A stretch of DNA of 64,000 nucleotides from Ichthyophthirius multifiliis (taxonomy: Eukaryota; Ciliophora; Oligohymenophorea; Hymenostomatida), in contig NW_004085940.1 of NCBI RefSeq assembly GCF_000220395.1, forward strand, positions 123,949-187,948. The letters run 5' to 3'. A model generated the notes under the pieces. It was not told the origin of the DNA. It searched no databases and was given only the letters and a program-made list of their open reading frames with translations. Positions 1 through 12,241 of the stretch are shown in pieces (position 1 is the first letter of the stretch; every line of letters starts with the position of its first letter). Made by a program: the position numbers and the translations under genes.

Positions 1-589
1 GTTTTATCCTATTTTATTTGTTTTGATTGATTGATTGTTTTTTCTTTTTAAATAGTATTTGGAATATTTAATTTTTATGATTGATTTTATGTGCTTCTGC
101 TTTTAGAACGATCTATAACATATTTATTTTCTTTTTTATTTTTTACTTATATTTATTAACGCAGTTGCTCAATTTAAATATTTTAACAAGTTAAATTTTG
201 ACTATTTGGGTTACTACTTCTAGGAGAATATATTATATTTTAAGATTTAGGTTCCTAAAGATTCCATGTTTCTGAATTATTTATATAATTTTCAATTTAA
301 TTAGAAAATACAGAATTATTTTAATCTTTTTTTATTTTTATTTTTTATTATTTAAATAAAAATGAAATGTACTCTAGGTTATTATATTTTGCATTGAATT
401 AGTTTCAATTTGGGGAAATTCTTAAATTTAATTATTATAATCTATACTTACTTTTTAACTATTGGGAACGTTCTTCGAAAATTATGTATTAGATTGTGTA
501 CTCTTTATTCTTATTTTTAATTTGTTTTTTTTTTAAATTAATTTTATTTAAATTTAATAAAAAAATTAAAAACCTGTTTTTATAGTCAT
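1..589 (-). CDS. Partial Q/N/S-rich protein, N-terminal part (runs off the left edge)
   Basis: Read on the minus strand with TAA/TAG as Gln, exons join into an open frame rich in S, N, Q and P, with stretches such as EFPQIETNSMQNIITQ and IIYSPRSSNPNSQNLT, followed by a K/S/R-rich part that leaves the window at base 1. Several short GT-AG introns are needed; one starts near base 380 and ends near 333, and its removal keeps the frame. The start is uncertain: ATG at 589-587 opens a short first exon whose splice phase I could not reconcile, and an internal ATG near 412 is the alternative. No domain is recognised. Compositional continuity and frame-restoring introns argue that it is real; the function is unknown. 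Confidence 0.5.
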
Positions 590-1165
590 TTTGTAACAAA
601 CTATTTTAATTATATTCAAGATAAAAGTCTTTTTTCATTTTGTATAATTTACTTTTAAAAAAAAATTCTTATTTTTTATAAATTTTTTTATTATTAAATA
701 AAGTCAAATTTAAATGTAAAATTAAATTAATATTTAAAATAATAATTATATTAGAATTTTAAAAATTAATAAAAATATAAGTAATTGAAAAAAAAAATAT
801 ATAAAAAACAAATAAACTTTAAATTTTTTTTAATAATTTTGTTATATAAAAAATTTTAGTTTATATATATTATATCTATTTAATTTGAAATTAATATATT
901 TAATATTTATTTATTTATAAAATATAGATATTTTAACTTAATATATAAATTATAATATCCATAAAAATAAAAGCAAAAATATAGCATTTTTTTATTTAAT
1001 ATTACTTATACTAAAATTTATTTCATTATTTCAACATAATAATATATATATGAATATAAAATTATTAAATATAAATTTAATTTTATTTAATAATTAAATT
1101 ATTTTATAATAAAGTATTATAATTACAATTACATTAGAATTATAATTACAAAATATAATAAATAA
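590..1165. other. AT-rich spacer between divergent genes
   Basis: Nearly pure A/T sequence upstream of two divergently oriented genes. It presumably holds both promoters. I see no defined motif, repeat array or RNA gene in it. Confidence 0.6.
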
Positions 1166-3639
1166 ATGAATATTCTACCAAAGTAATATAGCGATTTTCA
1201 AACAAAAACATATTGGGACTAATTCTTTTAAAAACTAAAAGAATAAAAAGACGAAAGCAATCAATTTTTTGAATGGTATGGAAACTTCAAAGAATATGAT
1301 TCTGTTTTAAATTAATTTTTAGACAAAAATTAAAAAATACTAAATATAGGATGCGGTAATTCCTTATTTTCAGAAGAAATGTATGATTCAGGTTTTAAAA
1401 ATATCATAAATAATGATTTTTCAGAAAACATTATTAATGAAATGTCTCAAAGAAGCTTAAATATTAGACCATTTATGAAATATGAAGTAATGGATGTTTA
1501 CAATATGACCTATTAGCCTGAATCTTTTGATATAATTATTGACAAAGGACTCCTCGATGCAATATATCCAGTCGAAAATGAGGAAAATAATCAAAAAATA
1601 ACAAATTTATTTAATGATTTTTGCAAAATATTAACAAATAAAGAGTATTAATCTAGATATATATGTATAAGTTTACTCCAAAGTCATGTTTTAAATATTC
1701 TTTTGGAATTTTTTCAACCAAGAAATTATTAAATAACTATATATGAAATTCTAATTGAAAATTCTAAGATTTTTCCATTTATGGTTGATATATAAAAATC
1801 GAAAAATAAAAATAATAAAATTGAATTGCAATTGAGAAATAAAATAAAATAATAATTTTAGGTTAAAGACTTAAAATTTTAAATTAGAAAAATATAAACA
1901 TAAAATAGATATATAGATTAAGTTAATGTGTTTCATCCTGGATAGAGATTTTAGATTGAAATTTGGGATAATAAAAATAATAAAAATTCTGAAATTCCGA
2001 AATATACACTTACTGTAGTTGATTCTTTGAATAAAAAAATTCTAGATAATGTAAAATATATTTTATATATATAATAAAAATATAATCTAAATATATATGT
2101 AAAATACTCAGAAAAATGAATAAAATAAAAAAGTCTAAAAAATCTATATTATCCAATTTTATTAATAATAATTAATATATTAATACATTTTTTTATATTT
2201 TTTTAAAAAATAAAGAAAACATGTGGATGTTTCATTACACCATAAGGAAAAGAATAAGATTTCTTGTTTAGTAGTGAAAAAGGAAATTTTTAACTTTTAG
2301 AATAGTATTTTTTTAATTTAAAATATATATAAAAATAAATAAAATAGAGTAGGATTTTCTAGATTAATAATTGCAATTTTAAATCCTGGATTTTCTTTTG
2401 GAAATTTATAGGCAGTTTAAGGCGAATTATCTCCAGCTGTAGATAATTTAACACCAAAAGGTTGCAAAAACAAGCCTGTACCATTTTTAACTGATGGAGA
2501 TTAAATAGGAAGTATATAATTATAAAAAATCAATAATAATATCATAAATTTTATTTTAATTTATGAAAAAAAAAAAAATAATAGAAAGAAATGCTCTTTT
2601 AGAAAATAATGAATTTATTATAGATGAAATAATGAATGAAAATAATAAATGTATTCGTAGATTAATATTTAAAAATAATATATAATAAATATAATCTTAA
2701 TTTTAAATTATATATTTCTCAAATAAAAATAAACCTCAATTAGTAGAAATAAATAAATAGTTTTAAAGTATTTTACCTCCAAAAAAAAATGTTTTAGTAG
2801 GAATAGATGATACTCATTTAGAATTTGAGAGTCATAAGTAAAAAAAAAACTATATGTATTAATATATTTATTTTTTTAATTTATTTAGAGCTATTTTTGC
2901 TGGGTTTTCATTATTTAATTTTGATTAACTTTTTTAAAAAGAATTTAATATTCTAGTCATTGGTTGTGGTTTATGTGCTTTAAGTAAATTCATTTATAAT
3001 TATCTTCAACATGTAAAATTGATTAATATTGATATATCTAAAAATGTAATTGAAACAGCAAAAAACTTCTTTGAAGTTCCTGTTAAAGATCCTAGATTTA
3101 AATTAATTATAGACAATGGAGTTTAATATGTAAAAAGTTTACCTGTATAAGAAGATTTCTAATAATAGGAATAATAAAAATAAAACTAACCGAAAAGCTT
3201 TAAATAATTTAATACTATTATTATTGATGTATTTGGATTTGAAAACTAACCTTCTCCACCTGAAGGATTTTAAAGTGTTTAATTTTTGGAAAAAGCTAAA
3301 AAACTACTCCATAAAGAATAAGGGATTCTTATGATAAATTTTATTGGGATTTTTGAAAATTAGGCAGATTAATTTATTTAGTAAAATTTAGTAAATATTT
3401 TTGAAGGCGTTTATAGCTTTAAATCTGTATGTTAATTAAGTGAATATAATTATGTTATTTTTTGTGTTAATGGGACAAAGAATTTATAATAGAAAACTTT
3501 AGAAGAAAACTTTAAAAAGATTTTGGCAAGAATAGACAAAAATTCTGATTGTCTTAAAGATTGTTTAAGTATATGTTAGAATATTTAATAAAAACATTAT
3601 AGTGATAACGTTTAGAAATAATAATAATTATAATAATGA
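1166..3639 (+). CDS. METTL13: METTL13-type eEF1A lysine and N-terminal methyltransferase (two methyltransferase domains)
   Basis: The spliced product is about 713 residues, close to the 699 of human METTL13 (EEF1AKNMT), which methylates eEF1A at its N-terminus and at an internal lysine. The N-terminal domain opens MNILPKQYSDF and carries FFEWYG and the SAM-binding motif NIGCGNSLFSEE, then DIIIDKGLLDAI. A middle part (YTLTVVDS, FITPQGKE, GFSRLI, PVPFLTDGD) follows the animal protein segment by segment. The C-terminal spermidine-synthase-like domain has ILVIGCGLCALSKF and NTIIIDVFGFEN. Exons are 1166-2050, 2216-2304, 2348-2511, 2585-2837 and 2889-3639. All four introns are GT-AG, restore the frame and match the homologue order. 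The start is the first ATG of the conserved N-terminus and TGA 3637-3639 is the only stop. Enzyme activity is inferred from family membership. Confidence 0.93.
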
Positions 3640-3956
3640 TAATAAGATACATTTTAAATATTTTTTTAAGTAAAAGATTAATAAAAATGATATTTTTTTT
3701 TATTTTTATTTTTTTTAAAAAAAAATATATTTAAATTGGTTTTTTTTTATTTTAAATATATATAATTTAAAACTAATTTTAAAATTTTAAATAAATAAAA
3801 TATAGTATTTAGAACTTATATTTATTAATAATATAATTAATTTTTTTTATAAAAGAAAAAAATTTAAAAACTATTTTATTTATTTTATTGAAAATAATTT
3901 AATTTTAATTTATTTTATTAAAAATAAAATAAAAAAATATATAATAAAATAAAAAA
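3640..3956. other. AT-rich spacer
   Basis: A/T-only sequence between two genes on the same strand. Nothing further is recognisable. Confidence 0.6.
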
Positions 3957-5556
3957 ATGAGTAATTTTATAAAATATAACCAACAATAAAATAGTAAAAT
4001 ATTATAAAATCAAATAGATTAATTTAGTGATTCAAATATTTAATTATAAATAAATAATCCTAATAATCAAAATTACAATTTTCATGATACTTATTAATTA
4101 AAATAATTAATTCACAACAATGATGAACCTAGGAACTCTTAAACGGATTTAAAAACTTAATAATATTAGTAACAACTAATTTAATAACAAAAGTAAATCC
4201 AAGAATAACAACAATTAATTTCTCAACTATAAATAGAATAAAAGTAATAATTAATGCAGGGTCAAAGTTCTCAATCAAACTTAAAAATAAATACAAAATA
4301 AAATCTTAGTCCTTAAAAAAATAAAGACTAAATAGAAAAAAGATTAGAAATGATCTAAAATAATTTAAATAGAGTTTGCAATTAACATGATGCTTTAACT
4401 CCTCTTTTATAATTATTAGAAGCCGTTCCTTAATTATAAAAGAATGAAAATGCAATGAAAATATTAAGTAAGAAATAAATTGATTTGGAAAGAAGGATTG
4501 AAGAGTTAGAGTAGAATGAGAAAAAAGAAGGAGGGTTTTAACATATATTAGGGAATATAGAAAAAATTTTAAATAAACACAAAATTAAATTTAAAGTTTA
4601 AAAAAAGATATTATTAATATAGAAAGCTAGAATTTAAATATTCACTCTTCAAATAATATTAATGAGGAAATTTTAAATGAAGCTATAGATAAAAAAATGA
4701 AGAAATAAATTTAAGATATTAATATGCTTTTAGCTGAATTTAAAAATTAAGTTAATTTAAAAATCTAGAAAAATATTTAAGAAGATTTTTCAGCTTCTTT
4801 TTAAGTTAAGAATTATATGCCTGAGGAAAATAATGAATTTTAGAAATAATTTGCTTCGTTTTCTTTAGATAACTAAAATAATAGAAATAAAATCAACTTG
4901 GATATTACAAATATTTATAGAGAAATTGGCTTTATTAAATGTGAACTTGAAGTTTAATTCGATAAAAATAGAAAATAATTTGTTTTTGAGTAATTAAAAA
5001 TGCTTAAACCTGAAAAAGAATCTGAGAAAGAATTATTTATAATAGCCTTGGAATAGAATATTTATTTTTAAGAATTTGAAAATTTCGCTGATATTAATTA
5101 TAAAAGAATCTGTAAAGAATTTAAAGGTTTGGATATTAAAATAAATTTATTAAATGAAGAAATTAATTAGTTTAGGAAAGGAGGAAATATATTTAATAAA
5201 AAAATTAAGAAGATTTCAATTATGAGTTAAGGTTTATTGATGATAGAATTTTTAGTTTAAAATAACAGTTTGTAGGTACAAAGAAAAAATACTTATGCGA
5301 TGTTAAAAAATTAGAAGATCTTTTGGATTAATTATAAATAAAATACTCGAAGGTAGTTTAGGAAGGGAATAAAAATACTTTAGTTGGTTAAGTTTGTAAG
5401 ATTTAGTAAAATATATAAAGATTGAATAATATTAATGATTTAACTTCTGGGTAGATATAGGATATTTAAAAATTTATTGATAAAATAGATAATAATTATA
5501 TTAATGTAAAATTAATTTTTGAAAGTTAAATTTAAAAAAGTATTAAATAAATATGA
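3957..5556 (+). CDS. Q/N-rich coiled-coil protein of about 509 residues
   Basis: The frame starts ATG AGT at 3957 and ends at TGA 5554-5556. The first 110 residues are Q/N-rich and disordered-looking. From about residue 115 the chain becomes a charged coiled coil (LERRIEELEQNEKKE, INMLLAEFKNQVNL), and near the end it has LEDLLDQLQIKYSKVV. Two frame changes are removed by candidate GT-AG introns, 4535-4560 (26 nt) and 5127-5170 (44 nt). Both are my inference, and the second would delete sequence that also looks codable, so an assembly indel is possible there. The length after splicing is an exact multiple of three. No family is recognised; the segment order resembles nucleoporin or cytoskeletal coiled coils only in a general way. 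Confidence 0.6.
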
Positions 5557-5733
5557 AAAAATATATATATTTTTTTTTATATTATTATAAATAAAATATC
5601 TTTATTTTAATTTTTTTATAAAATATAATCTAAAATAATTTTTTTTGTTTAAATAAATAAAAAATAAATAACAATTTTTTTTTTTTTTTATATATATAAA
5701 AAATTTAAATTTTATTTCAAAAATAAAAAATAT

Positions 5734-7500
5734 TCACTTTTATATTTATTCAATAAATTTATTAATTTATTAATTCAAATCTTATTTAATTAAACTTTAT
5801 TCGAGAACCGAATATAGAATTTATTTAGAAATTGGATTTATATATATTAACAATTAAGAATTTGGTTTAAATCCTTTAATAAGTTAATGTTAATTAATAA
5901 AATCTAAAGAAAATACTTATTTTTATATAATTTTTTAATTTAATAATTCAAATAATTATTAGTCTAAAATTTTATTTGAGAAATTATTTTAATTCTAAAC
6001 TTTTACAATAAAAGGATTTTCATTATTTTTTATTATATTATCAAAAATATTACTATTTATTTTTTATATTAAATCTTAATTATTTGTATTGTAATACATT
6101 TTTCCTTTTTCATCTAATATAGTCTTTATTTATTTGTCTAAAGTATCGAAATTTTCATAAAAGTTCTCTTTGTCTTCCAATATGTATTTTTCAATAGGAT
6201 TAATAAGCCTTTTGTAATAATTTCCTGCAATAGAACTTCCTTAATCTTAATTAAAAAAATTAAAAATACTAAATTAGGGCATATTTTTATCTAAATGAGG
6301 GAATAAATCAATTAACAAATCAGTATCAACGATTAAAAAGACAAAATCATTTTAATATTTTTCATAAATTTTCTTAAAAAGTTCCAATCTATATTAATTT
6401 TAATGATCTCCCTTATTTAATTTTAAACAAAAAACATATTATAATCTTTAAACATTTAATTTTCTAAAAAAAGCTGATAATTCAGATATTTTCGCACTTT
6501 TTAAAATCGTAATATTAGGTGAAATATATAAATTAAATATACTCTATTAAATTTTTTTCTATATTTATTTTTTAGGAAGATTTTGATAGTTTTCCTTTAT
6601 TATTTCTTCCATATTTTTAATCATTTTTTATTTTTATCTTTTAAAATTTTCATAATTTTCAAATTAATTTACAAAAAAAAGTAATTTAGAGTTTTTTTGT
6701 TAAAAATCACTTTCATTTTTTAAATTTAAAATTTCAGTTTTTTATATATATTTAATATTCTAAAATTCATCCTATGAAAAAAAAGAATTCTTAAACTTTT
6801 ATTCAATGTCATTTTTCAATATATATATTTGATTTTCCTCAAAACATAATTATTTAGCTATTTAGTCATTTTCAAGTATAATAATTTTACTTTTTAAATG
6901 CAACATTTATTAGTTTATTGTATTATAGATTTTCTTTAAAAAATAATACTTTTCTTACTCATTTTTAGTGTAAAAAATAATCAAATTTTAATTGAATTTC
7001 ATAAATTATTTCTAAAGAAGAATCGCGAGTTCTTTTTCTTAGTTTATATGTTCGCTTAAGTTATTTTTTTATGGAAAAAGGTGATATAGATGGATATATT
7101 TGTATATTTATTTTGATATTTTGAAAATTTTTTCCTCTTTATTTATTAAGTTTTTATGTTTTAATCTTATGAATTCATTAAATTTTTCTGTTTTTAAATA
7201 TAATTGAATTTGTTATATTTGATCTTCTTCATCGAATAAAACTTGGCTTCTTTCTTTATTACAGAATTCAGATTATTATTCTTCGAGTGTTTGTTTTAAT
7301 ATTATATATGTTTATAGATCATAATTTTTAGTTTTTTTTAATGTATTTTATAATATGGAACTTATTTATAGGGCTTGTTAGAGTTTTTATTCTGTATTTT
7401 CTTTTATTACTATTAAAAGAAAGTTTTTTTTGTTTTTTTTATTTTAGAATCTAATATTAATTTTTGTTTAGGATTATATGGTTATTTTATAAATTTTCAT
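5734..7500 (-). CDS. Unrecognised 588-residue protein, single exon
   Basis: One uninterrupted code-6 frame on the minus strand runs from ATG (7500-7498) to TGA (5736-5734), 589 codons with no intron. The N-terminal third is rich in charged and Gln residues (ILKQTLEEQQSEF, ELAILLQKQFMKFNQ). Parts alternate hydrophobic strands and helices in a way seen in thioredoxin/PDI-like folds, for example NLIIFYTKNEQEKYYFLKKI and FVFLIVDTDLLIDLFPHL followed by a Pro. No CxxC redox motif is present, so any thioredoxin-like fold would be non-catalytic. No signal peptide or membrane segment is clear. It is convergent with the coiled-coil gene on the plus strand. The function is unknown; the frame itself is solid because a chance frame this long with such composition is unlikely. 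Confidence 0.75.
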
Positions 7501-7901
7501 TGTTGTTTTATGTTTAACAATATATTGTTTATATCCTTTTATATATATAGTGGTTTATGAATAAAGATGTTGTTCCATATATAAAAATTCTTTAGAATTA
7601 ATTTCTAAAAATTTTAGTAAAGAAACTAAAAGATTTTAATTAAAATAACATTAATTTTTGATATATTGTAATAATTTTAATATTAAATAAAAAATTATTA
7701 TCAGATATATATGTGTAAATTTTAATTTATATATAATCTTTTTATATATATATTAATATATAAATATTAATATATATATATATTATTCTTTTATATATAT
7801 AATTTTATTATTGTTATTTTATGTAAAAATTTTTATTTATTTTATTAGCTTTTTTTTACTATTTTAATATTCAATTAAATAAATAAAATAAAAGAAAAGA
7901 A
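7501..7901. other. AT-rich divergent spacer
   Basis: About 400 nt of A/T-rich sequence between two divergent starts, with several TATATA stretches around 7735-7800. It is the presumed promoter region for both genes; no discrete motif stands out. Confidence 0.55.
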
Positions 7902-8690
7902 ATGCTTTTTTAATAAAGAAACGTTAACAATATTCCTGGTTATGAAAAGTAAATAAAAAAAATAATCAATTAAATTTATTTATTTAATTGTGAATTTATT
8001 ATTTTATTCAAATAAAATTAAGTCGTATGCAAAATTAAGATAATCTATAATAATAGTTAAATCCATATTAATCTCATATACCTGGTATTATTAAATTATA
8101 TATTTATGGAAAATTAATTTCAGAATATTTTTTTATTTATTTTTTCATGAAATGCATTAAATATTAATTAATTTTATATTATAAAAAAAGGCTATGCTGG
8201 ATATGTTCCTGGAATAAAAAGTGAAAATTTATTTGGAAAAACATATGGAAAAATAACACATATGTCAGTTACATAATAATTACATAAAGGATCTGATCTT
8301 CCATCCGAATAAAGATATTAATCTATGTTTTAAGGAGAATTTAAAGATACAAAAAATGCTTAAATCAAACCTGTTTAATAGTTTCCCAAAGTAAATATAA
8401 ATAATAATAGTTTAATTTTTGTTTATTATATTTTTTTTAAAAGAGTTCTTATATAAAACCGCCATAATAGTAATATATTAATCTTTTAATATTTTTTTTT
8501 TTAATTTATCGAAATTTATAAAGATAAAAATAATTGAATGAATCAGATTATAAATAAACTAAAAGTAATTTTAAGTTTAATTTGAAAATATTAACTTTAT
8601 TTATTATTTTATTTATTATTTATAGATTTACCAGAATAAAATTGTACTTTATCTTATGAATAAGCTTATTAATTAGCGTATTAAAAATGA
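7902..8690 (+). CDS. CIMIP2: FAM166/CIMIP2-family ciliary microtubule inner protein
   Basis: Six small exons (7902-7948, 8023-8084, 8191-8390, 8444-8469, 8524-8564, 8626-8690) splice to 146 residues, all at GT-AG with matched phase. The product has the family hallmark: a first PGY near residue 13, then SHIPGYAGYVPGIKSE and LFGKTYGKITH. This corresponds to the repeated PGYxG(F/Y)xP...GxTYGxxT pattern of FAM166A/B/C proteins, which line the inside of axonemal doublet microtubules. The C-terminal half (LPSEQRYQSMFQGEF, then NLPEQNCTLSYEQAYQ) is less conserved. The protein is shorter than animal FAM166A/B and nearer the small FAM166C size. The role as a microtubule inner protein is inferred from the family. 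Which paralogue it is cannot be told from the sequence alone. Confidence 0.85.
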
Positions 8691-9073
8691 AAAAAAAATA
8701 TTTTGGACTTCCTTTTTATTATCTACATATAAAAATTATTAAATAAAGAAAATTTATATAAATAAGTCTTTTTTTTATTCAAGAAATTAATATTTTATAT
8801 AATTAATTTTTTAAATAAAATAACTTTTTTATTTTATTTTATTTAAAAAAAAAAAAAATATTATATTTAAAATAAAGTAAATTTAAGAACATTGGATAGT
8901 ATTTTTATTTTTTATTTCAAAAATATTTCTTATTTAAATATAAAACATCTAAATTAATGATAAAAACTTAATAAAACAATATTTTAACATATTTTTTTAT
9001 TCTAAATAAAATTATTCCTTATATAAAATATATATTTTTTTTATTTAATCTAATTTTTTTCGTATTTAATAAA
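8691..9073. other. AT-rich convergent spacer
   Basis: Spacer between two converging genes, presumably holding both 3' ends. It contains A-runs and T-runs but no distinct element. Confidence 0.55.
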
Positions 9074-9828
9074 TCAATGCTTGTATTCATTTGTTACTAA
9101 AATTTATAATTTTTTTGCTTATTCTTCTAAATTTTCTTAAGGGTCAATTTAGAATTCAACTAAAGCTCCCTTTTTATTGTATGTTTTTTTTTTAGTTTGA
9201 AAATCATAAAGGGTAAAAATAATATTTACTGTTTTTTAATAGTATTAAATTGCTTCTTAATGCCTTTATTAAGTAACCTAATCAGTCGGATCTTTAAGAT
9301 ATAATGCCAAATTCACTCCATCAATTAAAACATCAAGTCTATTTTATTTTAAACTATTTATATATATTAAAATACATACCTTTCGGCTTATTTTAAGTTC
9401 GTGGGATAATCAGTAACTAAAGATCCGAGGTCGTAACCATTTTCAGCTTAGATAAGGTTATTTGCTATTTCACCAGCTGAAGTCTTTTTTTTTTTTTCCA
9501 ATTAAGAGAATTTTAATTTATATTATTTAATATATTAATATAATTATTTAATGTTACAAAATCCTCTTTATGTTCAAATTCAACGCCATTGACATGTTTA
9601 AATCCAAGAAATTACCTATTTATTATTTTTGCTATATTATTTTGTTTCTCCTATTTTTTAGAAATATTACTTGTTTATTAATTCATAAACTCTTTCGCTG
9701 TTACCAAATATTACTACCTTCGGATGTTAAGGTGTTTTTAATGTACGAATATAACTTGTATAATCTGGCAAATGGTAGCTCAATATTAATTTACCAAATA
9801 ATTAATGCAAATATCTATAAGGATACAT
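9074..9828 (-). CDS. Adenylate-kinase-like protein with degenerate active site
   Basis: The minus-strand start is ATG 9828-9826 (MYPYRYLHQLFGKL) and the stop is TGA 9076-9074. The chain follows an NMP-kinase fold: a first strand HPKVVIFGNSERVYELI where the P-loop should be, then TSAGEIANNLIQ, the lid-proximal strand and helix GSLVTDYPTNLKQAERLD, VNLALYLKDPTD, and a helix plus strand YYQKTVNII ... ALVEFQIDPQE. In adenylate kinases the first loop is GxPGxGKGT and the signature is DGFPR. Here the loop lacks the Gly-Lys and the signature reads TDYPT, with the Arg missing. I therefore expect little or no phosphotransfer. At least three short introns are needed (one has its GT at the NKQ codon near 9680). 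It lies upstream-to-downstream of the P450 reductase on the same strand, 165 nt away. AK8/AK9-like ciliary proteins or mitochondrial ribosome-associated folds are alternatives. Confidence 0.6.
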
Positions 9829-9993
9829 TTTTTTTTTTAATAATAAATATTTATATATATATTTTTATTTATTTTTATAATTTTTTTTTTCTCTATATTT
9901 TATTATTATTTAAAATTATTTATTTTTTAATTATTATATGCAAATTAATAAATAAATTTATTTAATATTTTTAATTTTTTTTTTGAATTAAAA

Positions 9994-12241
9994 TCACCAT
10001 AACTCTTTTACTATTCTTTTTTCACTTTCAAGCTCTTGTGTTAGTTTACTTGCTTGTTTTTTATCAACTTTTTAAAAAATTTAAACTATTTCATTTAATG
10101 ACTACATAATATCTTAACCCATAAAAGTATTTCTATAAAAATAAATAAATAAATATATATTTTTTTTTTTATAAAAATATAACCCACAGATATAGATATT
10201 TCCATTTTTTAAAAATAATGTTTCATATACAAATTATTTATTTTACATAATCAAATCTTAAACATAAACTTTTTTTTCCTAAAAATAAATTTGTTTAATT
10301 AATGTGTGTTTTATAAAAAAATAAAACTGCATCATCTCTAGAAAAAGCTGCAAATAAATTATTTATAATTTAATCTTCTTTAAATTTAAGAATGTCTTCT
10401 TTAAAAATAAAATCTTAATTTTAATACCTACATCCAAAGAAAAGACTAAAATCTCCTAAAAAAATATCTTTTTTTTATTTAAAAAAAAAAATATTAATAT
10501 TTACACAAATTAATTAAATTTATAAATTAAAAACTTTTATTTCTTAAAACTAATTTTTCTTAACAAAAAGCTATAAAAGGTGCTACTCCAGTCCCTGTTC
10601 CTATCATAATAATTGGCTTATTATTATTTTATAAAATAAATGATGAATTTTTGATGCTTATTCTTATTCTGTTTCCAGTCATTTTATTTTTATATTTATT
10701 AAAGCAGTTAATTAAATATTTACTACATAAACCATATTTAATTTAATTATTTGAAAGTTTTTCAATTACTAAACTATCTGCAATTTATATTATATCAGGA
10801 TGATCTAAATTTGAAGATGCAATAGTAAATGCTCTAGGCTAGTTTATATATTTTTAAAAACTTTTTTGTAAATTTATATATTTACAGATATTCTTGGACA
10901 TAATTAAATAAACTAATCTAAATTAGGTACAATTTAATATTCTTTCATTAAATCAAATAATGTTTTTCTTTTATTTAAAATTTCTATTTAAAACTGGCCT
11001 TTATCTTCAGCTAAAAATAATAATCTAAATCGATTTTTTATATAATTAAAAAAATAATAATACTTATTTTGTAACTTACTAATTTTTATATTATTCATTT
11101 TTTGTTAGTTTAGATAATTCAATTAATGTTTTTTTCATAAGTTGTCCTTAAAAATCACAAAATTTACCGAATATATTTCTTATAGAAATCGGAGTTGGAA
11201 ATGGATATTCAATTTCTTTATTAAAATTTTTAAATTGTACATTTTAGTTTTAATCCAAATTTAAATATGTAGCTAGTTAACTGACTTAATGTGGATCATT
11301 TTGAGGATATATTTCTAAATTTTAAGCAGTTAAATAACTAGAATTATTATTTAATTTAATATCAACTAAAAGAGTTGAACCTTCATTAGTATTTTGACGT
11401 AATTCTTTTATTTATTTAATAATACAAGTTTAAGCATTTATATATTTTTGAGTTAGAAATTCATATTTAACTTAAGAACTATTAATATTTGAATATTAAT
11501 CTAATTAAATTTCAGATTTATCTGTATATTCTAATATTAAATAACCTTCATCATTTTAAACTTATTTTTTTCCACGTAAATCATTTTTCTATTTTATTTC
11601 AATTGATTCCAAAGATCTTATTTCCATTAATTAAAATCATCTTCTAAACATACACTGTCATCTCCTTCTTCATATTTATATATTCTTTATAATTATTATT
11701 ATAATTTATATAGTTTTTATTTTTTTATAAATAATTACGTTTAGCCTCCTAAACGTTAAAAATGAAAATTGAATTATTTTGCCATATAATTAAATTTCTC
11801 ATATTATTTATTTCCTAAACCAAATATTGTATATTATATATTTTTTAAATAATTTTATTCTTTATTTTATCTTATCATGTCATAAAATAGTTTTGAGTTA
11901 TCTGTTGGTTCTCCTTCTCCGTGGGTAGCTATAAGGAAAATGCATAAACGACTTTCTAAAAAAAAATCTTAAGAAAAATAATTTAAATCAATTATTTTAG
12001 GAATAAAATTATTTTCAATGGCTTCCTTTTATAAAATTTTGGAATATTTTATTGCTGTTCCAGATTAACTTGCATAAAATATATGAACTTTACCATATGA
12101 TAATATTTTATTATTTGAAAATGTATATTTTTTTTAATTTTTCAAATTATTTTCAGTTTAATTTTTATCTTTTATGCATTTAATTATTTATATTGATAAA
12201 ATTATTAATCCTAAAGTCAGTAAAATGTTTTCTAAATTCAT
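9994..12241 (-). CDS. POR: NADPH-cytochrome P450 reductase (diflavin reductase)
   Basis: The enzyme passes electrons from NADPH through FAD and FMN to P450s at the ER. Start ATG 12241-12239 gives a hydrophobic N-terminal anchor (ILLTLGLIILSIQII). The FMN domain follows: IFYASQSGTA (phosphate loop), CIFLIATHGEGEPTDN, IFGLGNKQYEKFN and GDDSVCLEDDFNQWK. The FAD domain has NLEIYPQND, LLFLAEDKGQFQ, PRAFTIASSN and YGLCSKYL. The NADPH domain has PIIMIGTGTGVAPFIAF, FGCR, AFSRD, KKVYVQDL and IYICG. It ends KELW then TGA 9996-9994, matching the C-terminal aromatic of the family. About five introns of 45-80 nt are needed. One frame change at an A5 run (bases 11584-11588 on the plus strand) has no obvious intron and looks like a missing base. 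It differs from nitric-oxide synthase by lacking an oxygenase domain; methionine synthase reductase is a weaker alternative. Confidence 0.92.

Noticed and set aside
9570-9965. Open plus-strand frame beginning MFKFNAIDMFKSKK
   Set aside because: It lies opposite the adenylate-kinase-like gene, whose minus-strand protein is conserved. The plus frame is a hydrophobic artefact of A/T richness.
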